Positions 6,783 to 16,737 are shown, counted from the first letter of the stretch. The stretch: DNA of 55,750 bases from Actinomycetota bacterium (GCA_027313705.1 DAHVDE010000021.1:1-55750); one strand, 5' to 3'. The notes: generated by a model not told the origin, from the letters alone. Numbers and translations: made by a program.

Positions 6783-7866
6783 CCTGTTCAACCGAGGGCA
6801 CCAGGGCCGGCGCCATCGACGCGGGCAGCCAGAGTTCGAAACGCGACCCCTCACCCATGACACTGCTCACCTTGACCGTGCCGGAGTGAGCCTGGGTTAT
6901 CGCCTGCACGATGGCCAGGCCAAGACCGAATCCCCCGGTGGCCCGGTTCCGCCCGGTATCTATCCTTGAGAAGCGGCTGAAGATCTTGCCCACCTCGGAG
7001 GCGGGAATTCCTGAGCCTTCGTCGGCGATGGCGATGATGACGCTATCGGCGACCCGGCACACGGTCAGCTCGATCCGGCCGGCAGGCTCGGTGTGGTCGA
7101 CCGCATTCTCGATGAGCGCATCGAGCGCCATGGTCAGCCGGTCGGCATCGCCTTGAATCCACGTCTCTTCCAGGTCACCGAGCACCCAGCGGCGCGGAAT
7201 GTGGCTCCACCGCCTGAACGCCTCGACGACGGTCTCCTCCACGTCAACCGGGCTCAGGCGCAGTGATGCCGGGCCCTCGGTCGAGGCGAGCAGCAGCAGC
7301 CTGCTGGTAAGCCGCCGCATCCGCAGCAGTTCCTCCACCGCGATCCTGGCATCGGCCGCGACCGCCTCGTCGGTGGCGGCTTGCTCGATCAGTTCCGCGT
7401 GGCCGAGCGCGATCGCTATCGGGGTCCCCAGCTCGTGCGACGCGTCCTGCAGGAACTGGCGCTGCTGGTCAAGCAGCAGCGCGTTGTGATCCGAGACCCG
7501 TTTCATTTCCTCGAGCGCGGCCAGCCGCCTGCGGGAATGCCAGACCATTACCACGAAGAGCAGCGCGAGCAGCGGCACCTCGGCGAGGTAGTCAAGATCT
7601 TGCTGACCGCGAAGCACCTGGAACCCGATCAGGCCGCCGGTCGCCAGCGTCACGATCAGCACGGTCACCATCGCCGAGCCGGTCCGCCAGAGCCGCACGC
7701 CGTAGGCGGCGGTCAGCGTGATCCAGATGATCAGGAAAGGAACCGTCTGCCAGTGCGGAATGAGCTGCATGGCAAGCAGGTTCAGCACCACAAACAACAT
7801 CCAGGCGATATCTGCCCGGTATGTCCGAGCCAGCTGCCGAATCCGCCGGCGCGATCCACGACGCAT
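6769..7866 (-). CDS. Sensor histidine kinase with short-loop membrane segments
   Basis: 365 aa. Four membrane segments lie in the first 110 residues (IAWMLFVVLNLLAMQLI; FLIIWITLTAAYGV; VTVLIVTLATGGLIGF; LLALLFVVMVW) with almost no extracytoplasmic loop, so sensing is probably within the membrane. HisKA: FLQDASHELGTPIA, phospho-acceptor His145. HATPase: N box LIENAVDH, G1 IADEGSGIP, G2 GGFGLGLAIV. No response regulator is adjacent, so it is an orphan. The start ATG 7866 lies 19 nt after the RamB-like stop, so the two are probably cotranscribed; the frame is open to 8133 but that would overlap the regulator. Confidence 0.9.
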   Translation of the reverse strand: MRRGSRRRIRQLARTYRADIAWMLFVVLNLLAMQLIPHWQTVPFLIIWITLTAAYGVRLWRTGSAMVTVLIVTLATGGLIGFQVLRGQQDLDYLAEVPLLALLFVVMVWHSRRRLAALEEMKRVSDHNALLLDQQRQFLQDASHELGTPIAIALGHAELIEQAATDEAVAADARIAVEELLRMRRLTSRLLLLASTEGPASLRLSPVDVEETVVEAFRRWSHIPRRWVLGDLEETWIQGDADRLTMALDALIENAVDHTEPAGRIELTVCRVADSVIIAIADEGSGIPASEVGKIFSRFSRIDTGRNRATGGFGLGLAIVQAITQAHSGTVKVSSVMGEGSRFELWLPASMAPALVPSVEQVRRT

Positions 7867-7885
7867 ATGCCGGAACTTACCGCAT

Positions 7886-9376
7886 TTACTCTTGCTCGTG
7901 ACGTTCCAGGAAGGTATAGATATCCGCCTCGTCCACGCCAGGGAAGCTGCCCGACGGCAAAGCCGACAATATATGCGAATGTGCACGCGCTGACGGCCAC
8001 GCCATGCCGTCCCAGCGAGCCGCCAGCCTGGCCGGAGGACGCTGGCAGCAGGCCGGGTCCGGGCAGGTGGACCTAGTCCGCTTGGTCGTATCCCTGCCGC
8101 GGAACCAGCGGGCGCTGTCGAAGGAGACCCCAAGCGTTATCGCGTACTCGCTGCCATGCTCAACCAGTGCGACGCAATAGTAGGTGCCGGAAGGCGTGTC
8201 CGAGTACTGGTAGTACGGACTGAACCGGTCCGCCGAAGCGAAGACCTGCCTGCCTGACCAGAGCCTGCACATTCGCTGGCCCTCGATCGCTCCGGTGCTG
8301 TCGGCCGGGAAGATCACGCCATCGTTCTCGTAGGCCTTGTAGATCGTGCCGTTCGCGTCGTTCTTCACGAAGTGACAGGCCATGTCCAGGTGATGCGTCG
8401 CCAGGTTGGTGAACCGGTGAGCCGCCATCTCGTAGGACACGGCGAACACATCCCGCAGGTCCTCGACCGACAGGTTCTTGTTGTCCTTGGCATTGCGCAG
8501 GAACGACACTGCGGCCGACTCGGGCACCAGGACAGCCGCCGCGAAGTAGTTGGCCTCCACTCTCTGGCGGAGGAAGTCGGCGAAATCGGCAGGCGTGCTA
8601 TGACCAAGGACGAAATGCCCTAGGGTCTGCAAGAGGACAGCACGCGGAGTGTGCATGCCGAGCGACTCCTGACGCAGGTAAATGCGCCGGTTCCGCAGGT
8701 CGGTAACCGACCTGGCGGAGCGCGGCAGGTCGTTCACGTAGCGGACGGAAAAGCCATGGTGGCTGATCACCGAGAGCAGCAGTCCCTGGGAAAGGGCACC
8801 GCCCGCGTAACTCACCGGGGCGAGTGCCTCGGCGGCGGCCCGCTCGATCCCGGCAAAGTAGTTGCCGCGATCGCGCATCATGAGCCGCAGGTCAGCGTTG
8901 GCTAGCCTGGCCTCCTCCGGCGTGGCCGTTGGCTTCACCTGCTGCTTGCGCAACTCCGTGAAAAGGGTGAGCACGTGCTCGATGGCCTCGTTCGGCACCC
9001 TGGGGCCGGGTCGCAGGTAGGGCAATCCGAGCCCGCGGTAGACCGGGTCTCGCTGAGCCTCGTCGAGGGCTAGCTCAAGCTGGGCCCGGCGACTTGGCGG
9101 ATCATGCTTGAGAAGTTCGTCGACCGGCACCCGCAGGGCGCTGGCCAGTGCCTCGATCAGCGAAAGCTTGGGTTCTCGGCGGCCGTTCTCGAGCAGTGAG
9201 AGCGCTGAGGGCGCCCGGCCGACCCGCTCGCCAAGTTCGGACAGCGTCAGGCCACGACTGCGCCTGATGTGCCGCAGGCGCTGACCGAACAGATTGAGGT
9301 CAAGTCGAGAACTCTGAGAGCCCGAACTCTGGCCTTTCGGCAAAGACTGAGAATCTTTCTCGACGAAAGTTGTCAC
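7886..9376 (-). CDS. ramB: RamB-like XRE regulator of glyoxylate/acetate metabolism
   Basis: About 496 aa. It has an XRE helix-turn-helix ([24 protein letters not shown] ... SALSLLENG), then a ImmA/IrrE-like middle domain whose HExxH is degenerate (LGHFVLGHS), then the short-chain fatty acyl regulator tail with a Cys cluster (CPDPACC). This is the architecture of RamB, which controls isocitrate lyase and acetate genes. It is divergent from aceA, as expected. GTG 9376 was chosen because TATCAT (a TANNNT -10) lies 6 nt upstream on the minus strand, implying a leaderless mRNA; the frame is open to 9466. Three TCTTCA half-sites cover this promoter, so autoregulation is likely. Confidence 0.85.
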   Translation of the reverse strand: MTTFVEKDSQSLPKGQSSGSQSSRLDLNLFGQRLRHIRRSRGLTLSELGERVGRAPSALSLLENGRREPKLSLIEALASALRVPVDELLKHDPPSRRAQLELALDEAQRDPVYRGLGLPYLRPGPRVPNEAIEHVLTLFTELRKQQVKPTATPEEARLANADLRLMMRDRGNYFAGIERAAAEALAPVSYAGGALSQGLLLSVISHHGFSVRYVNDLPRSARSVTDLRNRRIYLRQESLGMHTPRAVLLQTLGHFVLGHSTPADFADFLRQRVEANYFAAAVLVPESAAVSFLRNAKDNKNLSVEDLRDVFAVSYEMAAHRFTNLATHHLDMACHFVKNDANGTIYKAYENDGVIFPADSTGAIEGQRMCRLWSGRQVFASADRFSPYYQYSDTPSGTYYCVALVEHGSEYAITLGVSFDSARWFRGRDTTKRTRSTCPDPACCQRPPARLAARWDGMAWPSARAHSHILSALPSGSFPGVDEADIYTFLERHEQE

Positions 9377-9377
9377 A

Positions 9378-9403
9378 TCTTCATGATAACTGAAGATCTT
9401 CAG
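9378..9403. promoter_or_regulatory. TCTTCA half-site array between ramB and aceA
   Basis: The perfect 14-bp palindrome CTGAAGATCTTCAG (9390-9403) plus a further TCTTCA (9378-9383) form three alternating half-sites. They cover the ramB -10 (TATCAT, 9383-9388) and start. Candidate RamB operator; it differs from the AAAGTTTGCAAA-type RamB site known in Corynebacterium. Confidence 0.6.
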
Positions 9404-9493
9404 ATTTTCACTTACAAGCTCCCTAGCGGTGAGCCGTGGACTGCGGCGAGCCTGGGGATAACGCACCGGGGACGGCTCGTATCAGGAGGTCCA

Positions 9494-10816
9494 GTGAACA
9501 CTCGTCGCCTCGAGGGCAACCAGATCAGTCTCGAGCATCAGGCTGAGCAGCTACAGGCCAGCTGGGCCGCTGACCCGCGCTGGGCAGGGATCGAGCGAAC
9601 CTATACCGCTGCCGACGTCATCAAGCTGCGCGGGTCCGTACAGGAAGAGCACACCCTGGCCAGGCTGGGCGCGGAGCGGCTGTGGTCATTGCTGCACACC
9701 GAGGACTATGTTCACACGCTCGGCGCGCTGACAGGCAACCAGGCAGTGCAGCAGGTCAGGGCCGGGCTGAAGGCCATCTACCTGTCCGGCTGGCAGGTGG
9801 CCGCCGACGCGAACGCGGCCGGCCAGACGTATCCAGACCAGAGCCTGTATCCGGCCAACTCGGTACCGCAGGTGGTGCGCCGCATCAACAACGCGCTGCT
9901 GCGGGCCGACCAGATCACCTGGGCCGAGTCCGCCAACGCGACCGCTCCGCACTGGCTCGCGCCGATCGTGGCCGATGCCGAGGCGGGATTCGGCGGCGTG
10001 CTGAACGCGTTCGAGCTGATGAAATCCATGATCGCGGCCGGAGCGGCCGGCGTGCACTGGGAAGACCAGCTAGCTTCCGAGAAGAAGTGCGGCCACCTGG
10101 GCGGCAAGGTCCTGATCCCGACCGGCCAGCACATCAAGACGCTGAGCGCCGCCCGCCTGGCGGCCGATGTGTGCGGCGTGCCTTCGCTCGTTGTGGCACG
10201 CACGGACGCTCAGGCTGCGACACTGCTGACCAGCGACATCGATGAACGCGATCAGCCGTTCGTGACCGGCGAGCGCACCGCGGAGGGTTTCTACCGCGTC
10301 CGCAACGGAATCGGCGCCTGCATCGCGCGCGGCCTGTCTTACGCGCCGTACTCCGATCTGCTCTGGATGGAGACTTCGACGCCCGACCTGTCCGTGGCGG
10401 CCGAGTTCGCCGACGCGATCCACTCGGTGTACCCGGACCAGATGCTGGCCTACAACTGTTCGCCTTCGTTCAACTGGCGTGCCAACCTGGACGACGCCAC
10501 CATCGCCAAGTTCCAGAAGGAGCTTGCCACGATGGGGTACAAGTTCCAGTTCATCACGCTGGCAGGCTTCCACGCGCTGAACTACTCGATGTTCGACCTG
10601 GCCCGCGGCTATGCCCAGGAGGGCATGACCGCCTATGTCAGGCTTCAGGACGCGGAGTTCGGTGCCGAGCACGACGGCTACACCGCGACGAGGCACCAGC
10701 GCGAGGTCGGTACCGGTTACTTCGACCAGGTCACGTCCGCGATCAACCCCGACGCCTCGACCACGGCGCTGGCCGGCTCGACAGAAGCTGACCAGTTCGC
10801 CGGAGCGCACCACTAA
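9494..10816 (+). CDS. aceA: Isocitrate lyase
   Basis: 440 aa. It cleaves isocitrate to glyoxylate and succinate in the glyoxylate shunt. The active-site signature [16 protein letters not shown] is intact with its catalytic Cys; flanking Mg/substrate motifs ([26 protein letters not shown]) are present. The start GTG 9494 is set by AGGAGG 4 nt upstream; a longer open frame to 9269 is antisense to the regulator. It is divergent from ramB. No malate synthase is in the window. A 16-bp hairpin follows. Confidence 0.96.
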   Translation: MNTRRLEGNQISLEHQAEQLQASWAADPRWAGIERTYTAADVIKLRGSVQEEHTLARLGAERLWSLLHTEDYVHTLGALTGNQAVQQVRAGLKAIYLSGWQVAADANAAGQTYPDQSLYPANSVPQVVRRINNALLRADQITWAESANATAPHWLAPIVADAEAGFGGVLNAFELMKSMIAAGAAGVHWEDQLASEKKCGHLGGKVLIPTGQHIKTLSAARLAADVCGVPSLVVARTDAQAATLLTSDIDERDQPFVTGERTAEGFYRVRNGIGACIARGLSYAPYSDLLWMETSTPDLSVAAEFADAIHSVYPDQMLAYNCSPSFNWRANLDDATIAKFQKELATMGYKFQFITLAGFHALNYSMFDLARGYAQEGMTAYVRLQDAEFGAEHDGYTATRHQREVGTGYFDQVTSAINPDASTTALAGSTEADQFAGAHH

Positions 10817-10833
10817 GGCCGGCCGGCTAGCCG

Positions 10834-10876
10834 GGTAACGGGGAGCGCCTGCCGTGCGCCGGCGCTCCCCGTTACC
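10834..10876 (+). terminator. Strong hairpin between aceA and livF
   Basis: A 16-bp perfect stem GGTAACGGGGAGCGCC / GGCGCTCCCCGTTACC with an 11-nt loop starts 17 nt after the aceA stop. The two genes converge, so it can serve both strands. Confidence 0.85.
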
Positions 10877-10974
10877 TATTGCGTACTTTTCCGGCGAGCG
10901 CAGCCATGCAACGGTGCGGTTGCGACCAGATGGCGGAGTCTTCTTCTGAGCCAACGGTGCGCGGCGATGCGGTC

Positions 10975-11751
10975 TCAGGCCTTACCGGTGTCTGCGTGGT
11001 CGTCGGCCTCGGATCTCTGGATAGCCTGGTCGCGGTGGCCACCGAGGAAGGACTCGACGAAGGCCGGGCTCTCGGTCAGCTCGGCCGGGGTTCCCGACAG
11101 ACGCAGTTCCCCGCCACCCATGACGTAGGTGTAGTCGGACACCGCGAGCACGGCCCTTGCCCGCTGCTCCACGATCAGCACTGCGGCGTCTGACCTGGCC
11201 AGCGTCGTGACCTGTTCTTCGAGCAGGGTACGGGCGATCGCGGGCGCCAGGTTGGCGGTCGGCTCGTCGAGCAGGAAAACCGAGGGCGCCAGCATGAGGA
11301 CGCGCCCCATGGCCAGCATCTTGCGTTCACCGCCACTCAGCTTGCCTGCCTGGCGGCGCAGCATGGAACCGAGGCGCGGGAACACCTCGATGACGTGCTC
11401 CATCCGGTCAGGAACCGCCGAGCGCGCCACCAGGTACCCGCCCATTTCCAGGTTTTCCCTGACGGTCAGCGGGGCGAAGACGTCGTCCACCTGCGGCACG
11501 TAGCCGACGCCCGACCTCGCCACCACCTCGGCCGCGGCGTTGGTGAGGTCACGGCCAGCGACCACGACCTTGCCGGCGGACATCCGCAGTACCCCGGCGA
11601 TCGCCTTGAGCAGCGTGCTCTTGCCAGACCCGTTCGGCCCGACCACGGACACGATCTGCCCGGCCTGAGCCCGCAAAGTCACCGACCTGATGACCGGGTC
11701 GCCGCCGTAACCGGCGGTCACTCCGGTCGCTGTTAGCGCATCAGCCGACAA
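10975..11751 (-). CDS. livF: Branched-chain-type ABC transporter ATP-binding protein (LivF)
   Basis: 258 aa with Walker A GPNGSGKST, Q-loop (YVPQVDDVFAPLTV), signature LSGGERKM, Walker B VFLLDEPTANL and the H-loop position replaced by VEQR, as is common in LivF. It energises the Liv importer encoded upstream. The TTG start at 11751 overlaps the LivM-LivG gene by 11 nt, with GAGG 8 nt upstream, so it is coupled. It has a hydrophilic tail of about 20 residues. Last gene of the operon. Confidence 0.9.
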   Translation of the reverse strand: MSADALTATGVTAGYGGDPVIRSVTLRAQAGQIVSVVGPNGSGKSTLLKAIAGVLRMSAGKVVVAGRDLTNAAAEVVARSGVGYVPQVDDVFAPLTVRENLEMGGYLVARSAVPDRMEHVIEVFPRLGSMLRRQAGKLSGGERKMLAMGRVLMLAPSVFLLDEPTANLAPAIARTLLEEQVTTLARSDAAVLIVEQRARAVLAVSDYTYVMGGGELRLSGTPAELTESPAFVESFLGGHRDQAIQRSEADDHADTGKA

Positions 11752-13504
11752 GGTATGCCTCTACAACCTCGGTGCGACCACGCAACTCGGCCATCGTGCC
11801 CTCCGCGAGCACTCGCCCGTCGGCCATCACGATGACCGGGTCGCAGAACTCATCCATGATCGCGAGCTCGTGCTCGACCATCAGGATCGTCATGCCCTGA
11901 CGGCAGAGCTCTCGCAGTGCCTGGCCGATCCGTCGCGCAAGCTCCGGGTGCACGCCTGCCATCGGCTCGTCGAGCAGCAGCAGATCGGGTTCGGTCATCA
12001 GGGCGCGCATGATCTCGACCAGCCGCCGCTGCCCGCCGCTGAGCTCGCCCGCGTAGTCGTTAGCCTTGGCCGCCAGACCGAAGCGCTCGAGCAAGTCGGC
12101 CGCACGCGCCGTTGCCGCTGCCTCGTCGCGCCGCCAGTATCTGCGCCCGGCCAATGCCCCGAGGAACGAATCACCCCGGTTCGCAGGAACCGCGGACAGC
12201 AGGTTCTCCATGACCGTGAGCCGCTTGAACTCACTCGCTAGCTGGAAGGTCCTGACCAGCCCGATCCTCGCCCGGCGGAAGGCGGGCCGTCCGGTGATGT
12301 CGCTGCCGAGATAGGTGATCCGCCCGCTCGACACCTTCTCGGTGCCCGCCAGCAGCGAAAGCAACGTTGACTTGCCCGCACCATTCGGTCCGATCAGCCC
12401 CGTCAGGCTGCCCCGGCCCACGGACAATGACACCCCGGCGACCGCGTGCACGCCGCCGAAGTCCTTAGTGACGTCGGCTACCGAGAGAATCGCCCCTCCT
12501 GCGCCGTCCTCGTCACGAACCCGCGCTGGCGCAGGCGTGCTTGCCCGGTCGGGCAGCTTGATAACCCGCCGGCGCTCAGGCAGCACCCCCTGCGGCCGCA
12601 CCCAGAGGAAGACGACGATCAGCAGCCCGATTGCCACCCACTGAAGCGAAGGCAGCAGGTTGGGCGGCAGGCTCGGGTCATTGTTCGAGATGAACCTGGT
12701 GACCTCCTCGAAACCGACCGGCACGAGCACCGCGCCGAGTATCGCGCCGAGATGATTGCCCGCCCCACCGATGATCACGGCAGTGAAGAGCACGATGGTT
12801 TCCGCATAGCTCCAGGCGGCCGGTGACCACACCCCGATGAAGCTCACCAGGATCGCGCCTGACAGGCCGGCGATCGCACCGCCGGTCACCATGGCACCGG
12901 TTCGCAGCGCGAGCAGATTCTTGCCCAGGGAGTCGGCCACCTTGTCGTTATCCCGCATGGCGCGCAGTGTCCGTCCGTACGGTGACTCGGTGATCCGCCG
13001 CACGAACCAGTAGGCCACTGCGACCAGGATCATCCCGGCGATCGCGAAACCGTACTGATAGTTATTCGAGGTGCTCACGAACATTCCGCTTGAGAGCGGC
13101 GCGGGTACCAGGGCGACGCCCGCGTCACCGTTGAATAGCGGCCGGTAGTTCATGACGAGCAGGTTCAGCAGGACGGCCGTGACGAGCAGGCCAACCGCGG
13201 CGAAATCGCCGCGCAGTCGCCTGCCGACAAGGAAGGTGAACGGCAGCGCCAGCACGCCGCCAGCGACGGCCGCGCCGATCCATGGCAGCGGGAAGTGCAG
13301 GCCGTAGCCGCCGATATAGGTCTGGAATCCGCCGTCAGCGGTGTCCTTCGGCAGCGCGAGCACGGCGGCTACGTAGGCGCCGGCCGCCTGGAAGATGATG
13401 AAGCCGAAGTTCGTGACTCCGGCCACCCCGAACTGCTGGCTGAGCCCGAGGCAGGCGATCGCGTCAACGGCTGCGTAGACGAGAAGGATGATCAGGTAGT
13501 ACAC
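11741..13504 (-). CDS. livM-livG: Fused Liv permease (LivM) and ATPase (LivG)
   Basis: 587 aa. Residues 1-310 are a LivM-type permease with about eight to ten membrane helices and the EAA-like segment (YGRTLRAMRDND). Residues 335-587 are a LivG ATPase: Walker A GPNGAGKST, LSGGQRRLVEI, Walker B LLLLDEPMAGVHPE, VEHE. Permease and ATPase are separate in classical Liv systems; this one-polypeptide form is also seen elsewhere in actinomycetes. GTG 13504 has AGAGGA upstream. It is 17 nt after the LivH gene. Confidence 0.9.
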   Translation of the reverse strand: MYYLIILLVYAAVDAIACLGLSQQFGVAGVTNFGFIIFQAAGAYVAAVLALPKDTADGGFQTYIGGYGLHFPLPWIGAAVAGGVLALPFTFLVGRRLRGDFAAVGLLVTAVLLNLLVMNYRPLFNGDAGVALVPAPLSSGMFVSTSNNYQYGFAIAGMILVAVAYWFVRRITESPYGRTLRAMRDNDKVADSLGKNLLALRTGAMVTGGAIAGLSGAILVSFIGVWSPAAWSYAETIVLFTAVIIGGAGNHLGAILGAVLVPVGFEEVTRFISNNDPSLPPNLLPSLQWVAIGLLIVVFLWVRPQGVLPERRRVIKLPDRASTPAPARVRDEDGAGGAILSVADVTKDFGGVHAVAGVSLSVGRGSLTGLIGPNGAGKSTLLSLLAGTEKVSSGRITYLGSDITGRPAFRRARIGLVRTFQLASEFKRLTVMENLLSAVPANRGDSFLGALAGRRYWRRDEAAATARAADLLERFGLAAKANDYAGELSGGQRRLVEIMRALMTEPDLLLLDEPMAGVHPELARRIGQALRELCRQGMTILMVEHELAIMDEFCDPVIVMADGRVLAEGTMAELRGRTEVVEAYLVG

Positions 13505-13521
13505 CGGGGTGTCCTCTCGCC

Positions 13522-14388
13522 TCAGGTCGCCGCGCCGAGCAAGCCGGTAGGCCGTACGGCCAGCATGGCTAGCAGGATGACGAAGGCCACGACGTACTTG
13601 TAGTCAGCGTCGATGTAGGCGGCACTGACCTCGGTGCCCAGGCCGATGACGAGCGCTCCGAGCATCGCGCCGTAGGCGTTGCCCGGGCCGCCGAGGAAGA
13701 CCGCAGCCAGGATCAAGATGAGGAAAATGTCGGTGCTTGAGGCGTTGAAGCTGCCGACGTCTATCGCGAAGACCGTGCCGGCCAGGCCGCAGAGCGCCCC
13801 GGTCAGGCCCCAGGTGATCGCGATCACCCGGCCGGCCCTGATGCCGCAGCTCCTGGCCAGCATCCGGTTAGCCGCCGTTGCCCGCATGGCCTTGCCGAGC
13901 TTGGTGTACCTCAGCATCGCGTAGACGCCGACCATCACGACCAGGCTGATCGCGATGATGATCAACTGCACCGTGGTCAGGATCAGGCCGCCCAAGTCAT
14001 GCGTCTTGCCCTGGCTCATGAGGTAAGAGACGTTGATGCCGCCGGCGAGTGCGGCGATGCCGAACTCCACGATCAGCGCGGTGCCAAGCGAGATGATCAC
14101 CAGCGTGATCGGCGCCGCGCCGCGGCGCTGAAACGGCGTGTACACCACGTAGTTCAGCACCGCGGACAGCACGGCCCCGGCCGCCATCGCCGCGACGATG
14201 GCGACCCAGATCGAGGCTCCCGCCTCGTTGACCAGGTAGGCGGCGAACGCACCGGCGGTCATCACCGCCGCGAACGCCAGGTTGAGCACGTCGGTCACGG
14301 CAAACTGCAAGGTGAAACCTACGGCCGCGATAGCTAGCACGGCCGAGGTCACCAATCCGAATCCGACAGAGGCGAGCAGCAAGCTCAC
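13522..14388 (-). CDS. livH: Branched-chain-type ABC permease (LivH)
   Basis: 288 aa, wholly hydrophobic, with about eight membrane helices. The LivH loop is YTKLGKAMRATAANRMLARSCGI and the conserved GGPGNAYGAMLGALVIG is present. GTG 14388 was chosen because it overlaps the binding-protein stop as GTGA and gives the normal family length; upstream frame to 14634 is antisense-like and not homologous. It forms the transmembrane pore with the LivM domain. Confidence 0.92.
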   Translation of the reverse strand: MSLLLASVGFGLVTSAVLAIAAVGFTLQFAVTDVLNLAFAAVMTAGAFAAYLVNEAGASIWVAIVAAMAAGAVLSAVLNYVVYTPFQRRGAAPITLVIISLGTALIVEFGIAALAGGINVSYLMSQGKTHDLGGLILTTVQLIIIAISLVVMVGVYAMLRYTKLGKAMRATAANRMLARSCGIRAGRVIAITWGLTGALCGLAGTVFAIDVGSFNASSTDIFLILILAAVFLGGPGNAYGAMLGALVIGLGTEVSAAYIDADYKYVVAFVILLAMLAVRPTGLLGAAT

Positions 14389-15731
14389 GGTTGAACCGCC
14401 CGGAGCTGGGCCGCCGTGATGTTGCCTGACACGATCACCGCACCGGTCGGGCTGTAGGTGTCGATCTGGAAGATGCCAGGCGAGTCGTGGTAGGCATCGA
14501 AGCTGGTGGGACCGCCAGGTCCGATGTACCTGATCTGCTTGCCTGCCTTGAGCGCGGCGACGCCGGCCGCGAAGGAGCTGACCACCACAGCGCCTGGCAC
14601 TCCGTTGCCGATCGTGGTGATCCACGGCTTCCACTTGGCGACGTCGGTGCTATGCGCCGCGACCATGGCCAGGGCGGCTAGGTTCATGCCGTCGTAGAGG
14701 TGCACGGCGCCTGGCGCGGTGAAGTAAGTGGAGAAGTTACCGGTCTGCGCCCCGCTGACCTTGCCCTTGACCGCGAGCAGCGCCTGGGTGAAGGCGTCGT
14801 AGGCCGGACCGCTCGTCGCGGTCACGAGGTTGTCAGCGTGGAAGTTGGCCGCGAAGTCGGCAGCGCCGACGGCCTTGGCGCAGGCGCTGTAGAACGCGGG
14901 CGAGATCGCGGCCGAGGTGCCGATGATCGGGATCATCTTGCCGCCGTTGAGCTGCTTGATCTCGGAGAACAGCGTCGGGTCGGCTGAGCCGAGCGCCTCG
15001 GTCATGATCGCGTCCGGATGCGCGGCGACGATCTTCTCCGCCTCGGTCTCGAAGGTAGTGGCATTCAGGTCGAGTGTCTCGTTGGCAACGAGCTGCAGTC
15101 CGGCCTTCTTGATGGCGGCCACGGCGGGCTGGACGAAGGTCTGGGAGCCGATGTCGTTGCCGAACGCAAGCGCGACCTTCTTGTAATGCAGGTTCTGCGC
15201 GATCACCGTCATCGCGTAGGACTCGGCGAGGTCGGGGGGCACCAGCCGGTAGAAGTACGGGTAGATGACGTGATCGAATTCCGACTGGCCGGTCATGCAG
15301 AACATCACCGTCTTGTGCTGGTTGATGATCGGCACGACCGATGCGGCCTCGTCTGAGGTGCAGCCGATCACCAGTTCAAGGTTCTTGGCCGTGGCGAACA
15401 GGTTGCCGACGGCCGGCACGGCGTCGGCCGGCTCGCCACGGGTGTCCGCCGTTGTGCAGGCCACCTTGTGCCCCAGGATGCCGCCTGCCTTGTTGATCGC
15501 GTTGGTTGCGCCGTCACAGGAGACGAGGTAGATCGGGCCGAGCGCGGCATCAGGCCCGCTGAAAGGCGCTACGTCGGCGAACGTGAGCGTGGCACCGCCT
15601 GATGCCGAACCTGAGCCGCCGCTGTTACTGCTGCCGCATGCGGCCACCGCCGCTGTCAATGCGACCGCCGCTGCCGTGCCCGCGATACGGCGGGCGAGCG
15701 GACGGCGTGACGGATGGGAGAAACCAAACAT
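14385..15731 (-). CDS. Liv-type substrate-binding lipoprotein
   Basis: 448 aa. It has a twin-Arg/Lys n-region, a hydrophobic stretch and the lipobox AVAACGSS, so it is a membrane-anchored lipoprotein. The body is a type I periplasmic binding fold (VAPFSGPDAALGP, VIGCTSDEAASV, IIGTSAAISPAFY). The ligand is unknown; Liv-family proteins bind amino acids, amides, urea or aromatic acids, and the adjacent fumarylacetoacetase-family enzyme suggests an organic acid. ATG 15731 has AAGGTG 8 nt upstream and is preferred over TTG 15746. Confidence 0.9.
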   Translation of the reverse strand: MFGFSHPSRRPLARRIAGTAAAVALTAAVAACGSSNSGGSGSASGGATLTFADVAPFSGPDAALGPIYLVSCDGATNAINKAGGILGHKVACTTADTRGEPADAVPAVGNLFATAKNLELVIGCTSDEAASVVPIINQHKTVMFCMTGQSEFDHVIYPYFYRLVPPDLAESYAMTVIAQNLHYKKVALAFGNDIGSQTFVQPAVAAIKKAGLQLVANETLDLNATTFETEAEKIVAAHPDAIMTEALGSADPTLFSEIKQLNGGKMIPIIGTSAAISPAFYSACAKAVGAADFAANFHADNLVTATSGPAYDAFTQALLAVKGKVSGAQTGNFSTYFTAPGAVHLYDGMNLAALAMVAAHSTDVAKWKPWITTIGNGVPGAVVVSSFAAGVAALKAGKQIRYIGPGGPTSFDAYHDSPGIFQIDTYSPTGAVIVSGNITAAQLRAVQP

Positions 15732-15776
15732 TGCTGTCACCTTCAATGCCTGCGGATACGTGCGAAAGAAACTGAG

Positions 15777-16682
15777 TCAGAACCCAGCAGGCGTCTGCTC
15801 ACCTGGCTGCCACGGCCAGTCGCCGAGGTCGACGTCCTCGGCGACCACGTGGTTGCGTATGGTGCCGACGCCCTCGACAGTCACCTCGATCACGTCGCCT
15901 GGCTCAAGCCAGACAGGTGGCTTCCTCGCGAAGCCGACTCCCCCTGGCGTGCCAGTCGCGATAACGTCACCAGGTCGGAGCCTTGTAAATGAAGAGAAGT
16001 ACTCGATCGCGCTCGGGATGTTCACGATCATCTGCGAAGTCCGCGCTGACTGCATGACCGTGCCGTTGAGTGTCGTCGTAAGCGCCACATCCGAGGTGTC
16101 GACCTCGTCTGGGGTGACAAGCTCGGGACCTACCGGCATGGTCCCCTCGAAGTTCTTTCCTGGCGTCCACTGGGTGGCCTTGCGCTGCCACTCTCGCGCG
16201 GTCGCGTCGTTGAGCACCACGAAACCGGCGATCGCCGCCATCGCGTCCTTGGCCCTGATATACCTGCCGCCCGCGCCGATCACCACGCCAAGTTCGCCTT
16301 CGTAGTCGAACCGGCTGGTCAGAGCGGGCTTGACCAGATCCGCGTAGGGGCCGATGACGCTGCCAGTGCCTCGGACGAAGGCCTCAGGCCAAGTGGGCAC
16401 GGCCCGGCCGCCTTCGATGGCGTGCTCGCTGTAGTTCACGCCAAGGCACAAGATCCTGGCAGGCTCAGGCACCGCGGGTCCGAGATTCGCCTCGGAAAAC
16501 TCGGTGCCCTCCCGATCACTGACGAGCCTGATAGCCTCGAAGGCCGCCTGACCGGCTCGAAGCACCTGACCGAGAGCAGCAAGTTCCTGATGACCGGTTG
16601 CTTCCGCTACGTCCACGTAGCCAACCGCACCCGCAACGTGCAATCTCATCCCGCGTGGCGTCATGATGGTCGCGAGCCGCAC
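15777..16682 (-). CDS. Fumarylacetoacetate hydrolase-family protein
   Basis: 301 aa. The C-terminal 200 residues are the FAH catalytic fold: LGVNYSEHA, then the metal-binding FDYEGELGVVIG (acidic ligands), NDATAREWQ, GKNFEGTMPVGP and GDVIATGTPGGVG. Such enzymes hydrolyse or decarboxylate acylpyruvates and 2-oxo-3-enoates from aromatic or sugar breakdown. GTG 16682 has GGGAGG 8 nt upstream. It is the first gene of the operon FAH - binding protein - LivH - LivMG - LivF, so the transporter probably imports its pathway substrate. Confidence 0.9.
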   Translation of the reverse strand: MRLATIMTPRGMRLHVAGAVGYVDVAEATGHQELAALGQVLRAGQAAFEAIRLVSDREGTEFSEANLGPAVPEPARILCLGVNYSEHAIEGGRAVPTWPEAFVRGTGSVIGPYADLVKPALTSRFDYEGELGVVIGAGGRYIRAKDAMAAIAGFVVLNDATAREWQRKATQWTPGKNFEGTMPVGPELVTPDEVDTSDVALTTTLNGTVMQSARTSQMIVNIPSAIEYFSSFTRLRPGDVIATGTPGGVGFARKPPVWLEPGDVIEVTVEGVGTIRNHVVAEDVDLGDWPWQPGEQTPAGF

Positions 16683-16727
16683 AGCGTAACCTCCCGAGAC
16701 TGGACCGATCGGCAGCCAATTTGGTTG

Positions 16728-16737
16728 CAATCGATTG
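16728..16737. promoter_or_regulatory. Palindrome CAATCGATTG in FAH/GntR divergent promoter
   Basis: A perfect 10-bp palindrome flanked by CCAATTTGG (16716-16724) and repeated GATTGG/ATTGGT words up to the GntR start. It is a plausible operator for the divergent GntR regulator. Confidence 0.5.

Noticed and set aside
5661-6863. Long minus-strand open frame opposite the crotonase gene
   Set aside because: Antisense shadow of a well-supported gene; Arg/Gly/His-rich with no family features.
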